A DNA stretch of 64,000 nucleotides from Trichosphaerium sp. ATCC 40318 (lineage: Eukaryota; Discosea; Flabellinia; Trichosidae). Position 1 is the first letter of the stretch. Each line of letters begins with the position of its first letter. The position numbers and the translations under genes were made by a program. Shown piece by piece: positions 45,924 through 57,746 of this stretch. The notes beneath the pieces are model-generated. The model saw only the letters and a list, made by a program, of their open reading frames with translations, was not told the DNA's origin and searched no databases. The stretch spans positions 62,001-126,000 of the forward strand of contig JALMLS010000356.1 of NCBI GenBank assembly GCA_038496445.1, given 5' to 3'.

Positions 45924-47832
45924 TCATTCGGATCTTGCTAAGTGACTTGCCTTGGTAGGGTTTGGATTGACTTTGGCTACAAGTTTTAGTTTACCAGTAA
46001 CAGGTGTCTTCCAGTCATTTTCTAGGAGACCACCAGTATCGCCAGAATCAGGGTTGAGACACCAAAAAAAGTTGTCTGTGTTTTCGGTTTCCACTAACCA
46101 CGTAGTGTATGCATCAAGCCATTGCTTCAAAACAATTAAATAAACAAGTATGTCAAAAGAACGTACTCCATCTGATCCAGTTAGTTGACCACCCCATTCT
46201 CCAATGACAATAGCGTTGCCTAAGGAACGTCAACAAAGCACGTGCAAAAAATCTTTCGTTTTACATACCTGTAACATTCGGCACAAAACCATAGTGAGTG
46301 TCCCATATCTCTGGCATATTTGCTGGGAAATTAGGGGCAGCGAAGTATGATTGATAAGCTACAGAAGGACCATAGCAATGAGGAGAGTATACAAGTTTAT
46401 CTTTTTGAGTTAACTCTACAGGTGCTTCATGAACGCCGAGAAGATTTTCTCCCCTAAAAAACTATTTTTAGATCGCTCGCAACACACTGAATATTGTCGT
46501 ACCAGAAACATGCGTTAGTACATGGTGGACTCTTGTTTGTTCCTTCGACAAAGATGAGGTACCTGCATACTAAAGTAAGCAAATAAAGAGCTTTGAGAAA
46601 AAAAGTGTTGGTAGAAAAAAATCGTACTTTGATCCAGCTGGAGTTGAATGGATATGGTTACCAATTCGTGCTGCAGCTTTATCCCAGTCAGTCTTTAGAT
46701 CTCCTGTATTCCATGTAGTTGCGAAAGGTTCATTCTTTAGATCAAGGGCAACAACATTCCAGGTGTTAGCGTATCGTGCGATAAGAGTATCCTTTGTAAA
46801 AAATTAGATCCATGTTTCCAACAAAACCTAAGTTTCTCGCTTACCCAGCCTTTGATGACCATGGATTCTGGATGAGTTGCGTCATACCATAAACCGTCTT
46901 GCATAAACGTGCCTAAGATATAGTGCGTTACAAATGGTAGTCATGGTAAGGAAATGAAGTACGGAAAAACAAGTTAATCTTACCTCCTAAGAAGGAATGG
47001 AGATCTAACATTATGAGAATACCGTTCTGTCCTGCGTAATCTATAATTTTATCTAGTACTTGCATTGAAGTCAAACTAGTCATTTCAAGTAAGTAAAAGA
47101 ATGAGACTTGTCGTAAAAGGGAACAGACACCAAAAAAAAAATCTCAAGAAACAAGATTGTTACGAAATCTTGGCGTACTTTTTGAGGTCTTCGTTCATGT
47201 TGTAATAGTTTATAGAATCAGGCATAGTGGTATTATTGAGTACCAATTCTAGGAGAGGAAGAAAATTAGAGTAGGATTGATCGAGGCTTTTCGTGGATGG
47301 TTTCTTTTGTTTTGTTTTGTCTTTCAATCTTATTTTTTTATTGTACCTAAGTAAAAAGGAAGTCTCATGGCGTTGAACCCATTCGTCTTTATAAAGTCCA
47401 ATAATGTTTTATAGTCTGAATTTATTTAGTATACTAGTTACTGGAGCAGTAAAAAAAAAATATGAAAATGTCACGTGACAGTACAAAAAGCAAGTAAAAG
47501 TCGGAAGAAAATTGTTAGGATAGTTTCTTCCTTTTTGTGATGTTAAAACTGTTTAAATATTGGCCTACCTTGTGCCCATAACCCATGACAGACATTATTA
47601 GTCGTTTCAAAACCGAACCAACTCAATCCTTTTAGATAAAATCGTTCGCCGTTCGCGTGCAGGTGACCGCCAGAAGACGTTAATTCAAACGCCTCTGGGG
47701 CACTACAACCAGCCCAGGCATAGATCTAAAGGGTTTTTGTTAATACACAACAGCACTGTGGATAGAGGACGATAATCTAAATAAGCCTACCGTGAAGGAA
47801 GATAAGACTATAAGAAATAGACACCAGTTCAT
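45924..47832 (-). CDS. Secreted GH5-type endoglucanase/glycanase
   Basis: Start ATG at 47832 with signal peptide MNWCLFLIVLSSFTIYAWAG. Exons in order: HANGERFYLKGLSWFGFETT (GH5 opening strand); FNAMRLPFYL; KIIDYAGQNGILIMLDLHS; GLWYDATHPESM; TWNVVALDLKNEPFATTWN (acid/base Glu in NEP); GNHIHSTPAG; YLIFVEGTN; KLVYSPHCYGPSVAYQSYF (catalytic-site H-Y); NAIVIGEWGGQLTGSDG (nucleophile Glu); TWLVETENTDNFFWCLNPDS; and NDWKTPVTGKLKLV, stop at 45924. Both catalytic glutamates and the usual (beta/alpha)8 markers are kept. It should hydrolyse beta-1,4-linked glucan or mannan outside the cell. About ten exons. Confidence 0.88.
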
Positions 47833-48232
47833 GCTTTCAGTTTACTTTGAGTGAAAACAAAAGGGAGGATTTTGGAAAACTTTGACCAAAAAACGATCTA
47901 GTTTTCGGCGTGTTTTGGTTCAGAGAACACTGTCGAGTCAGCGTCAGTGCCGATAGTTTCTTTAGAGTTGCACAGATAAATAACTTGCTGAGGAGACTGT
48001 TATAGAAAGCTCAATAAAAATAAAAAAGGCTTGGCGAAATAAATCTAGCTTCCCTTTTAACAGCTTTAGCCTTGTTGCAATAACAATATCATCACTATAC
48101 TGAACGAGGAGACTACAAGCAATGGTGTTCATAAAGGTTCGTTGCTATGTTAGTGGTAGTATACTGGCTACAGAATACGTAGCCCGTTCATCTCAAAAAA
48201 AAAAAGAGATAAACAATTATTATACAATATCT

Positions 48233-48996
48233 TTATTTAACAAGTTCATTGATAGCTTCAGAAAAGTACTCTGGCGTGCATGTCTTACTAAGCCTGTGAT
48301 CATCATCAACGACTTTTAGAATAATATGAGGACTTTTAGATTTCAATTCTTGACTATCTGCAAGAGGGATAACCTTCAGGAGAAAAAAATGTCAAAAAAC
48401 GTCATTAAAAAGCTCAAAAATGCTCTAAAAATGAGCTGAAACTTACTGTATCGCCTGTTCCATGTATCACAAATGCAGGCACATGAGAGGGAATGACGAT
48501 ATCATCGTTTGAGATGTAGTTGGCGTAGAAGTTAACTTGTTTGGCTGCTTGAGCGCAAAGTAATGTAGGACCACTCCATACGCGTTTGGTGATACAATAG
48601 AGTGCAATAGCGCCTCCAAAAGACGAACCTACCAATAGTCAGCCAAAAGCGGTTGAAATCAAAGAAAGTACGCGTTTCCTTACCTACTACAACGTCTGGT
48701 TGATATTCTTGTATTGCTTTAGCTTGAAGAGCTACGCATGCTTCAAGCATTTGACTGACTCGTCGCTGAGCCATCCTTATACCGCCATAAACTACGCCTA
48801 CAACGCTCATACACATTCCGACGCGAAAATAGGTGTTTGTTATTGCAAAAAGCAGACAAGCTACTCTGGCATGGTTTTAATACGTATTGCGACCTGTTTG
48901 AGCGTACCCTGATAGTGCTACGATAGATAGAGCGCCCATAGTTATTAACGGCTTCTTACGGGTATATTTCAGTACTGATTGTATCTCCGAACGCAT
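48233..48996 (-). CDS. Short alpha/beta hydrolase with N-terminal anchor
   Basis: Exons: start at 48996 (MRSEIQSVLKYTRKKPLITM, with hydrophobic GALSIVALSG); 48687-48810 (GVVYGGIRMAQRRVSQMLEA, QAKAIQEYQPDVVVG); 48447-48632 (SSFGGAIALYCITKRVWSGP ... PAFVIHGTGDT); and 48233-48374 (VIPLADSQELKSKSPHIILK, VVDDDHRLSKTCTPEYF). Nucleophile elbow G-S-S-F-G-G, Asp in HGTGD and His in DDDHRL give a full Ser-Asp-His triad. At ~185 residues it is short for the fold and resembles the compact YqiA/RBBP9-like branch. Substrate unknown; probably an esterase. Likely membrane-anchored by the N-terminal segment. Confidence 0.75.
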
Positions 48997-49312
48997 TGAT
49001 ATGGCGTGAACGTCATGGTGCTTTTCTTGAGATGTTAAAATGAAACCAATCATATTCTCAGTTTAACGCACTCAAATTATTTACTTTACGCCCTCTAGGG
49101 CCAGATTCTAGCCCGTGCATGTATAGAACTATTTTTATAAACAAAATGCACAATTTCTTTGTTGAGGGGTACCTTTTATTTGTCTAGACATTAAATATTA
49201 ATATGTGCTGTTGTTGAAGGTAATGTAGATTAGTCTGTGAACGGTATGTAGCGAATAGTATTGACTCAATACAAAATTCGTCTTCAATAGTGTCTTCTTT
49301 GCTATAATACGT
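48997..49312. other. Divergent intergenic region
   Basis: 316 bp shared by the divergently transcribed hydrolase and thioredoxin-zeta genes, presumably holding both promoters. No motif I can name. Confidence 0.35.
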
Positions 49313-52278
49313 ATGGCTACTAAACCAGATGGAGTACGTTTATTTTCATCGTTTTGTACTGACAATAACTAGAAAGACTGAAGAAGAGCGCCTGTCATTT
49401 GCTACATATGTTTGCGCACGTCTGGGTATATCTAAGTGTTCTCCAGTAGAAGGTCCGCGTTTCTTTTTCGAAAGTTAGTAGTTTGACACTTCGTCGCTCG
49501 TCTGATGGCAACTTTAAGCCGTTACAAAAGCGGTCCGCTATTAATCAGTCAAAATGATGCTATAACGTTATAAAATTCTCTAAACAGCTTTGATAGGTTC
49601 CAAAGGCTCAGCGGACTCACAGTGCTTAATATCTAGCTTGCACGAACGAATGACGGCAACAAGCAACAACTTTGTTATACACAATTTAGATCGCACTGAG
49701 CAGCATTTAAAATCACTTTGGGAAGATATTCGCTCCAAAGCAGACAACGAAAAACAACAAAACACGAGTACTTGTTCTTTGAAGGACTTTGTTAGTGATA
49801 TGTTTGATCTTTTAACTCAACTGTTTGACGAGTATTTCAATCAAAGTACGTCTACTTAGGATCACGTGTTTCGTGTTCAAATGATGACTTACTTTTTTTT
49901 TAGGTTGGGAAAATATTGAAGGACTTGTGGATGCAAACAAAGCGGTGAGGGAATTGTAAGTATTTTTTAATACAAAGACAACAAGATGCTGACACCAAAT
50001 TTAGAGCTAATCTCAATACTAAAGAGGCTGAGCACAAGCAAAAGTCTATAGATAAAAAGTAAGCAAAATGCAGTCCTGCTGGTAGTGGCATTAAAATCAC
50101 GTGATTTTATAAAAAAAGTCTCGTGTAATTTTTTTTCTAACATTCAAAAAAGGCAAGTACCAACTGCAGAGATAAATGAAATGATACAGAATGCCCAAGA
50201 CAAAGACGATGATGATGATTCAAAGGTCAAACATATAGTCACAAGTGAAGACTTTAAAATCGTTGATAAAGGCAGAACATTGTTGTTAATTCATGCTTCT
50301 TACTGCGAAGCTTGTAAACGATTAATACCAAATTTTAAAGCAGCAGCGAAGGTATATAAACAATTGTTAACCTATGAGTTATCGTATTCTTATAACTATA
50401 CAGTTAATCGCAGATATGCCAGAGATTAAAGTCAGATTCGCCATGCTAGAAGGTTTGTTTTTGTACAACTTGAAAAACGCTGTTTTTTCTGTTTTTTCTG
50501 TTTGTAAGTTTTCTGTTATAGGTAGTCTGCCAATGACTCGAAATTGGGCTCTACCAGCACTACATTATGAAGAGTATCCTACATTATGGATGTACAAGTA
50601 CGTAATTATAAGTGATGTCAAAGACATGACTAAAACAAAAAAACCAGGGATGGTAAATTGGAAGATAAGTTTTCAGGAACTGATCGTTCTATTGAAGCCA
50701 TCGTTAATTTTGCAAAGCGGTATGTATCAAATTAAAAGACCTGTTTAATTACTATATAACTAACTATTACATAAGGAAATCACGTGATAGAGAAAAAGCT
50801 AAACGACATTGGGAGATTTTACGGCAAAAACTTGTCGTTGATAAATATGCAAAAAGATCTGATGATGTTTTAAAGACACAGAAGCAACTCACTAAAGTCT
50901 TCGAGATTAGCAAGGTATGTCTCCAAAACCAATTAACCTTGTTTGTTTTAATACCTTGAGTGTTAATTTAATCCACTTTCTGTAGGCTTTAGGTTGTACT
51001 AAACAAAACAAGTGTGTAGTCTCTCCAAAAAGAGATTTGACTGTACAGAAACCAAGATTGTATTTAATGGGTGGTGGCATGGCTTCAGGTAAAAGCTCTG
51101 TTGTCCGTAAACTACATAAAACGGACGAATTCTGGATGAAGTATGGTAAAGATATCGTAATAGTAGAGGCAGATAGATTTAAAATGAAAGATCCTGTGTT
51201 TAAGGTATGTATGCACTATTTCAGAACATTGGACACTTGTTAGATGTGAGATCTAAAACAAATTAGGAGCTTGAAACAATAAAAGATCCTCTAGCTAGCT
51301 ATCACGTTCATGAATACTCAACACAAGCAGCAGTAAGTACATGGAGTGCACTCAATATTTATTTTTTTGTATTCTGACTTATCTGTTTCATAGTCAGAGC
51401 TGTTCTTGGTTTCTTTACACCATAATAGAGATATTGTACTTGATGGAACTATGATGTGGGAACCATTTGTGAAACAAACAATAGAAATGGTTCGTGATAA
51501 TAAGAACAACTATTGTAGAGGTCCTGGATATAAAAAAGGAGGTAACCATCTTACGTCAAAAAGTCAATGAGTTACGAAATGAAATATTAACTTAACTGAC
51601 AGAGGAAGAAGTGTATTGGAAAGTGGAGCGACCTGCAGAGAATCCATGCCTAGAGTATGAAATTATTATTATCGGTGTTACAGCACCTGCAGAGACTGCT
51701 GTAGCAAGGTATGAAGTGCTTTGAAGAAAGCGTTTTCATTAACAAAAACAACTTAGAGGTATTGTGAGGAAAATTGTTACAACAAGAGGAGTTCCTGTTT
51801 ATTCGCAGTTGGAGAGTCACAGACAGTTTTCAGTGAATTTTGAAGGTTATGTAAAATCGGTTGACCAAGGTATGCTTGTTGACACATGTCACAAATCAAG
51901 GATAACTGCGCTTTTTTTTTCTCCAATTTTGAGTATAAGAACATTGTTTTCTTTGTTTAGACAGTCATATCTTATTGATTCATTCTAGCAATGTTATTTT
52001 ATAATGGAGAGAAAGATCCAATACTCATTGCCCATAAAGAAGGAAAAGGTAAAGAACTTGAAGTGCTAGATAAGAAGAGATACAAACACTTCATCAGGTA
52101 AAAAAATAGATTGTTTTTGTTGTTTGTTTCTAACACGTGTTTTCTTACCTACAGTAAAAAAGATATAAATTCAAAAGCAAAGAGTGCTGCTGAGTTGTTT
52201 CCTCAAAAAGACCTTGAATCAAATATTAAAGCGTGTTGTCCAAATCTATTAAAAAAAGTAAAAGCATACTTTAAATAA
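49313..52278 (+). CDS. Thioredoxin-like / zeta-toxin-type kinase fusion (copy 1)
   Basis: About fourteen exons. The N-terminal helical part includes SLKDFVSDMFDLLTQLFDEY and a coiled stretch (NLNTKEAEHKQKSIDKK). A thioredoxin-like domain follows (50155-50720): TLLLIHASYCEACKRLIPNF with CxxC = C-E-A-C, then EEYPTLWMYK and KFSGTDRSIEAIVNFAKR. The C-terminal half (from ~50990) is a zeta/PezT-type P-loop kinase: RLYLMGGGMASGKSSVVRKL (Walker A), IVIVEADRFKMKDPVF (the substrate-site D-R), and SLHHNRDIVLDGTMMW, ending LLKKVKAYFK. Bacterial zeta kinases phosphorylate UDP-GlcNAc; the substrate in this eukaryote is unknown. Intact throughout and spliced, so it is a resident gene rather than a toxin-antitoxin cassette. 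A second copy lies inverted at 58434-61298. Confidence 0.85.
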
Positions 52279-53165
52279 ACAATGATAGTGAAGAACCTTG
52301 TGCTTCACTATCAGCTAAGTAGATTTTGAGAATCTGTTTGCAATTCATAAAATATGTTTTACATAATTATGTCTGTATGTTTGTGCTTGTTAAAATAACT
52401 GTTGTGCCAGCTAATATGCTATTGTTTGGGAGGAAAGCCAATGTCTTAGTGGCTATCAATAGCACACTGATATTGTGTATATTTGTACATAAAACGCACA
52501 TACAACACTACAGTGCACTTGTGCGAATTACATTTAGTCAGTGCCTATTTTTTCCAGGATATTAAGTTCCAAACATGAGTGAGAGATTCCATATTAAAAT
52601 ATAAGGAATACATGGTATTATGCACGCTTTTGAGATACTCAGATATGCTGTTACTTGTTGGCGTACACGCATTTCTCAATATTTTTACCTCTGATATTGT
52701 GAAACACTTTTGTGAAACTAGAGCATGCTTCCATCTCTCAGTACTTACACACCATCTACTAGACATCTGTTCCTTGTAGTATGTCTCATAAGAAACATGC
52801 GAGTCATGTTTGGAGTTTACAGAGTGCTGATTTGGTGGGTTTTTTACAATGTTTCTGATTTTGCTTTCCATGAAATTTTTTTTTTTTGGACAGAGAATGA
52901 AGTTTTCACGCGTTGGGTTTATGGTGTTGTTGATATTAACCATAGTTTAATCGTGTTAATATGTCTGTTGAGTTCAGAGTTGAGCTTCGGTCTCACAAAT
53001 TCAAACACCGAAATGGTTGACATATTCACCCGTTAAACATAATTACATCCCTGTGATGACTATGTTATTTCATAAAATACATGCTATAAGATATGTACAA
53101 GCTAAAGTAGGCCTCCTCAAGTCCTTTTTATTAGATGTATCTGTATGATTCTACATGATTTGGTT
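52279..53165. other. Intergenic region in the spacer of the inverted duplication
   Basis: A 132-codon minus frame (52545-52943) is open but has no recognisable family and no splice support. I see no other feature. Confidence 0.35.
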
Positions 53166-54547
53166 TTAACGTCTCAACAGTAGTTTACGGGCTTCAGAGT
53201 CAATAACTTCACCACCACAAGAGACAGTAAATGTTGTTGGTTGGGCAATATCACATGGGTCCCTTATTACAAACCATTAATATGTTGATGCTAAAAACAA
53301 AAAGTAGTACAGAGGTGCTTTTCCTGAGAAACTGATTCCAGATTGAATAGGTACAGGTCCTGAGGATTCTATTTGAGCACTTAAATCGGAAGTACTTGGA
53401 CCTAGGGGCTTTATAAGTTCATCAGTAATGGTATCGCTGAGTCATACCTGTAGCAATAAAATCAAAACTGCATTGTCCAGTAGCAAGATCTGAAACTACA
53501 AAACCGTTCCTGGAGTCTGTTGTTTCTATTATTCCTGCTCCTACCGCACAAGTTTTTGACTCTGGTATTATTGTTCCTATTTCGGATGGGATGATAAATG
53601 CTATATCTGAGAATCCAGAAAATGGCACACAATCCAGCTTTGCTGTAACAATGTCACCTGTAAAACAAATGTGTCAACAATAGTATGAATAAATTTTCGT
53701 TCTATTTTCATGGCTATAAAGCACTGCTATACTATAGGACATGGAAGATATTTTGAGTTGTAAAGCAAGTCTGCTTCCAAACAAAAAGTTGTTCACGTGG
53801 AAAGCTATTTGTTCAGACTCTGTTTTGATGTGAATGTTTGTTTCATACCTCTTTTTGCTGAAGTAACAGGCACACCATCAACTAAAAACTGGTGCTCGCA
53901 TACTGTAGCTGGTGTAAAACATAATTCATCAATAGTATATGTCACAGATGTCATTACACTATCCAGAGATTCAAAGGAAAGTGTGAATGTGCTTAATTCG
54001 TTAACTTGTGTTCCTATAGTTATACATTGTTCCCTTCTTTCGTCTCCTGTACTAAACTGTATGAACATATTGTCTGTTATACTAGTTCTTGCCACCAAGC
54101 CAGAGCGTATTGAAGATGCTACACCAACAGTAAAGCAATCTACAGAGTGTAAATACAAGAAAAAGAGCTCGTGTTTTTGTTTCAAGAAATTAACTTACGC
54201 CCACTCAGAGCCGAAACATCAACGGATGTTACCGATGTATACTCTATCTCACACCGACCTACAACGTCTGTACCAAACTGAATTGTTAGAAACCCGCCCA
54301 TTATCGAACAAATGACAGGGTTTGAAGCCATTGACGGGTTTTCGTCAACATGTGCTGTAATTCGTCTCATCCCTCCGAAAACGCCCGGAATATTAGTCTG
54401 GAGCATTGTAGAAGGCGTCCCAATAGTCGTTGCGGTTACTGTTACTGCAGCCGTTAGATCATCCACAACACGCGTTGTTATTAACGGTTGGCTCATTGAC
54501 ATTGCTATGAACGCCAATAAATACAGCACGGAACCTTTCCACATCAC
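53166..54547 (-). CDS. Secreted protein of unknown function, beta-rich
   Basis: Start ATG at 54547 with signal peptide MWKGSVLYLLAFIAMSMSQP. Exon 1 continues TTRVVDDLTAAVTVTATTIG and GRCEIEYTSVTSVDVSALSG. Exon 2 (~53840-54145) gives TVGVASSIRSGLVARTSITD, INELCFTPATVCEHQFLVDG-like sequence. Exon 3 (~53450-53655) gives AFIIPSEIGTIIPESKTCAV. The last exon (~53166-53270) gives FVIRDPCDIAQPTTFTVSCG and ends EARKLLLRR. The repeating pattern of short beta strands with paired Cys looks like an extracellular adhesion-type or immunoglobulin-like protein, but I do not recognise the family. Lies alone in the spacer between the two zeta-kinase copies. Confidence 0.6.
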
Positions 54548-54945
54548 GTGTTATCAAAAGCTAGCTGTGATTCTCGGAGGTATTGTTTTATTTGCTGAGG
54601 TTAAGTTGTGGGGAATCTGACGCTTATAGCTCCGGAGCCCTATGAACCACTAATCATGTCTAATAGTAGATTAACCAGAAAAGTAGAAAAACTAGCAAAC
54701 GTGCTCTTGGCTTAGCAGCTTCACGAAACCTAAAAAGTTCTGCAGTACGTATCTAATAATTGCTGTTAAATCTATGAGCTTCCAGCAATTTGCATTTTAA
54801 GCTCAAGAAATGTTGTTGGGTTATTTTAAAATTCAGTTCTCAATCACGTGATCAGTTAAGTTGAGGTTGGTTACAAATCTTACTTTTAATTGTATTACGC
54901 CTTCATTGACACCTTACAAGAGCAAGGTTGATCGTTACAATCATA
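54548..54945. other. Divergent intergenic region
   Basis: Upstream of both the minus-strand secreted-protein gene and the plus-strand F-box gene. CACGTG at ~54545 and an extended palindrome-like ATCACGTGAT at ~54844. No gene seen. Confidence 0.35.
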
Positions 54946-55167
54946 ATGGGTAATAAACAGCCAAAGGCGTGTAATACAACTGATTATACATCTACATTAC
55001 TGAGCATGCCTAACGAAGTGTTGGTGTGTATTTTAGTTCAATGTATGCCAAGTCAGCTAACAACAACCCGTATCATCAACAAACGCTTCCACGAGCTCAC
55101 ACAGGTGGCTGCAAGGCAAAACGCACGCCTCAGACTCAATGATAAATATGTTTACAACGCTGGGTAG
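54946..55167 (+). CDS. Tiny F-box protein (truncated or first exon)
   Basis: From ATG 54946 the frame gives MGNKQPKACNTTDYTSTLLS followed by the F-box MPNEVLVCILVQCMPSQLTT and RIINKRFHELTQVAAR, then stops at 55167 after 73 residues. No partner domain follows in the window, and the next 80 bp run into a TIR element. It is therefore either a minimal F-box protein or one cut off from its substrate-binding part. Gly2 could be myristoylated. Confidence 0.5.
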   Translation: MGNKQPKACNTTDYTSTLLSMPNEVLVCILVQCMPSQLTTTRIINKRFHELTQVAARQNARLRLNDKYVYNAG

Positions 55168-55248
55168 GGATTTTCGCAGACTATTGACAGTACATTCTCC
55201 CAGCTTTATAGCTATAAATTAGTACGCACGTGCTTTTTTTGTAAAAGG

Positions 55249-55403
55249 AATCGACCGAGAGTTACAATAATGGTACTATGCCATAATCTCAATTTTCAGC
55301 TCCACGCTGAAAAATCACAACTCATTGATTTGAATAAGTTTTATTGGATTGTAGCTACTGCTGACCATTGATTGCGTTAACAACATTTAACTCTCGGTCG
55401 ATT
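55249..55403. repeat. Small terminal-inverted-repeat element with internal hairpin
   Basis: AATCGACCGAGAGTTA at 55249-55264 is the exact reverse complement of TAACTCTCGGTCGATT at 55388-55403. Inside lies a perfect 8-bp hairpin, TTTTCAGC-TCCAC-GCTGAAAA (~55293-55313). 155 bp, non-coding, MITE-like. It sits directly behind the truncated F-box frame. Confidence 0.65.
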
Positions 55404-55484
55404 TCTATGACATACCCACAATCCTAGTGGCATAAACAAAATTACCTAATGTCATGTTAGAAGCTACGACCGTATACTGCCAAG

Positions 55485-56548
55485 ATGGCATCAATAAAAG
55501 TTTGTTTTTTAGGAAGTGAGGGTAAGCAGTTTTTTAATATGTAGCACTTAATCTTTATCACAGGGACCGGAAGCAAGTCAGCTTTCATAATACAATTTTG
55601 CCGTGATCAATTCGTATGCGGGATTGTATGATTCTTAACATTAACTTCTTTTAGAGGAAGGACTATTATCCACCAATGGAAAATGTACGTTGTATTGTTT
55701 GTGAGCTTATTTAAATCTCATACTTTCTTTAGACGTACCGGTGCGTGTAGTACTTCTTTTGAGTTTCCACTGACAAACATATTAAGAAAAACATGGAAAG
55801 TGGATGGGCTTACTGTTAATTACACTATTCTGGATACAAAAACATACGCATGTGGAGACAAGGTAAAAACTAGCTTCAAGTTTAAGAATTGTAATTGTTA
55901 ATATTACATTATGAGTAGCGTGATTTTTATCTTCCTTGTTCTCGAAGCTACTATGATTGTTTTGTTATTGGATACTCTATTACTTCACAAAAATCATTTC
56001 AGGATTGTATTAGTAACTACATTCCTTATATTCTTCCTTCTAAACATGGGAACAGTTTTCGCAAAGTACGTCACAATGCCAGGGCATTATGTGTAATTTT
56101 ATTTTATTTAGCTGCCAGTAGTGTTGATTGGAAACAAAAAAGATCTTAGCAGCCAACGTGAGGTAACGTATGCTGAAGGAAAAGGTACAAGTTGTATTCT
56201 CAAAAGTATATCTTTTTCTTCCCTTTATTTGTTATTCATTCCTTCCTTGACCTTTCTTTTACATTGTAAATTACTTGATTTAAATCATTACTGCCACTGT
56301 ACACACTCTTTTCCTTCCCATATGGGAGGAAACAGTCGCTAATGTGACGTGCTGGTGTGGCTTTTTTCTCTTTTTTTTCTGATTTTTTAACAGCTTTGGC
56401 CGACGAGTATGGTATTCCCTTTTTCGAAACATCAGCAAAAACAAGAGAAAATGTTGAAGAGGCTATGATATTATTAACAAGAGAGTATTGGAAAAAGATA
56501 TGCAAAAAGAAAAGGAAAAGGAAGAAAAAATGGAGAAGCAAAAAATAA
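55485..56548 (+). CDS. Aberrant Ras-like GTPase with polybasic tail
   Basis: Start MASIKVCFLGSEG, then after an intron TGSKSAFIIQFCRDQF, giving a P-loop variant GSEGTGSKS that is one residue longer than GxxxxGKS. Next RKDYYPPMEN, then WKVDGLTVNYTILDTKTYAC, where DTAGQE is replaced by DTKTYA. Then YYDCFVIGYSITSQKSFQDC, LPVVLIGNKKDLSSQREVTY (G4 intact), GIPFFETSAKTRENVEEAMI (G5 intact), and a tail KKKRKRKKKWRSKK with no terminal CaaX box. Two exon joins (near 55733 and 55950) do not keep phase with canonical GT-AG borders by my reading, so the gene may be broken or use borders I have not found. Confidence 0.6.
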
Positions 56549-57564
56549 AAACAACCAAAAAAGTTTGTTCAAAGTGCGTTCAATAAATATCAGACCAAAG
56601 CTTTATATTTCTTTCTCTATTACAATTTAAGGAATTTTCATTACCCATAGACCCCATGAAAATACTATACGGCTGTCAAACTTGTGCTTACCGTGTAGAT
56701 TCAAGTTATTATGTCATATTCGCCTAAAGCTATCAAAAGCATCGATACCATTGCCTACTACAAAAAAGTGACATATCCAAGAGTTAGGATGAAACGTTAT
56801 TGAAGTGAGCCAACTTTTCAAATTCTTGAATTATGGACTATAGTTTTTACTCCACTAATTCACGTGTATTTGCAATTCGACAAACTGATTTTTGACTTTT
56901 CAAAGAGTAAAGAGCTGTTATGTTACGTAGCCAAAAAGTATGATTTGGGTAAAAAGTAGTTGAAAGTATCAAATATTGTTCACAAATAGCAACCTCCGAA
57001 TGGTTCTAAATGGAAGCAACTCCCTTGGTACATAAACACGTGTGTTTTTCTTCAAAAAAGGAAAGTAGCGTGAAACGTGAAGCGTGAAAAGGCACGATAG
57101 TTGTAGAATTCTATACCAGTATCCAACAGCAAAGTAGCTCTTCATGAGAGTCCAAGTAGCACTTATTACCATAGTGAATCGCATTGGTTGTTGTTTATTT
57201 GCTAGTTTGCGTAGCTATCTTCAAGGTACATGCGTAGATTACAGAGTAATATCCAACTAACAGTTCCTAATGCCATAGTTCACAGGATTTACGTTGGACA
57301 TCAACTGTGTTAGATGACTTTCAAAACAGCCGGATTTACAGCTACGTAATAAGGTCTGAGAGTTGATTAAAAAGAAGAACTTGTTATGTAGAAAATACCT
57401 TTTGCGCACTACTAGCGACTCCTTACCTGACCTAGGTACAGCGCTGTGTAAGCGAGACAGATAGCTAAAAAAGTACTTGTACTTCTTTTCCACTCAGAAA
57501 AGCTCGGAAGTATTTTCAAAATTCAAAGCGTTATCTAAAGCTACTGCAACACATTATAATTACA
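56549..57564. other. Intergenic region in the spacer of the inverted duplication
   Basis: Minus frames at 56969-57184 and 57257-57493 are short and not family-like. CACGTG near 56861 and 57037. No gene supported. Confidence 0.35.
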
Positions 57565-57746
57565 AGTTTAGAAGTATTTTCAAGTCCCATGTCCTGTCAA
57601 AACGAGCTGCCACTGTTACACACTACCCTCAAACTTGAACAACATGTCTAGTAGTTGTGTGGTACAAAAGTGGAAACCTTGAGTAACAAAGCGTTATGGT
57701 TAATGGTAAACGAAATGGCGAAAGAGTGGTATAAAACTGGACCTCG
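57565..57746 (+). pseudogene. Dead fragment of an F-box/YwqK repeat gene
   Basis: Reads FRSIFKSHVLSKRAATVTHY then a stop; the gene at 27909 has KFHVLSKRAATNTHYDQNLN at the same place. After a frame change it gives WYKSGNLE, stop, QSVMVNGKRNGER, a recognisable YwqK repeat. Two in-frame stops, a shift and the loss of nearly all repeats make it a clear pseudogene relic. Confidence 0.7.

Noticed and set aside
52545-52943. 132-codon minus-strand open frame
   Set aside because: No domain-like pattern, no splice-compatible neighbours, and no conserved copy in the other arm of the inverted duplication.
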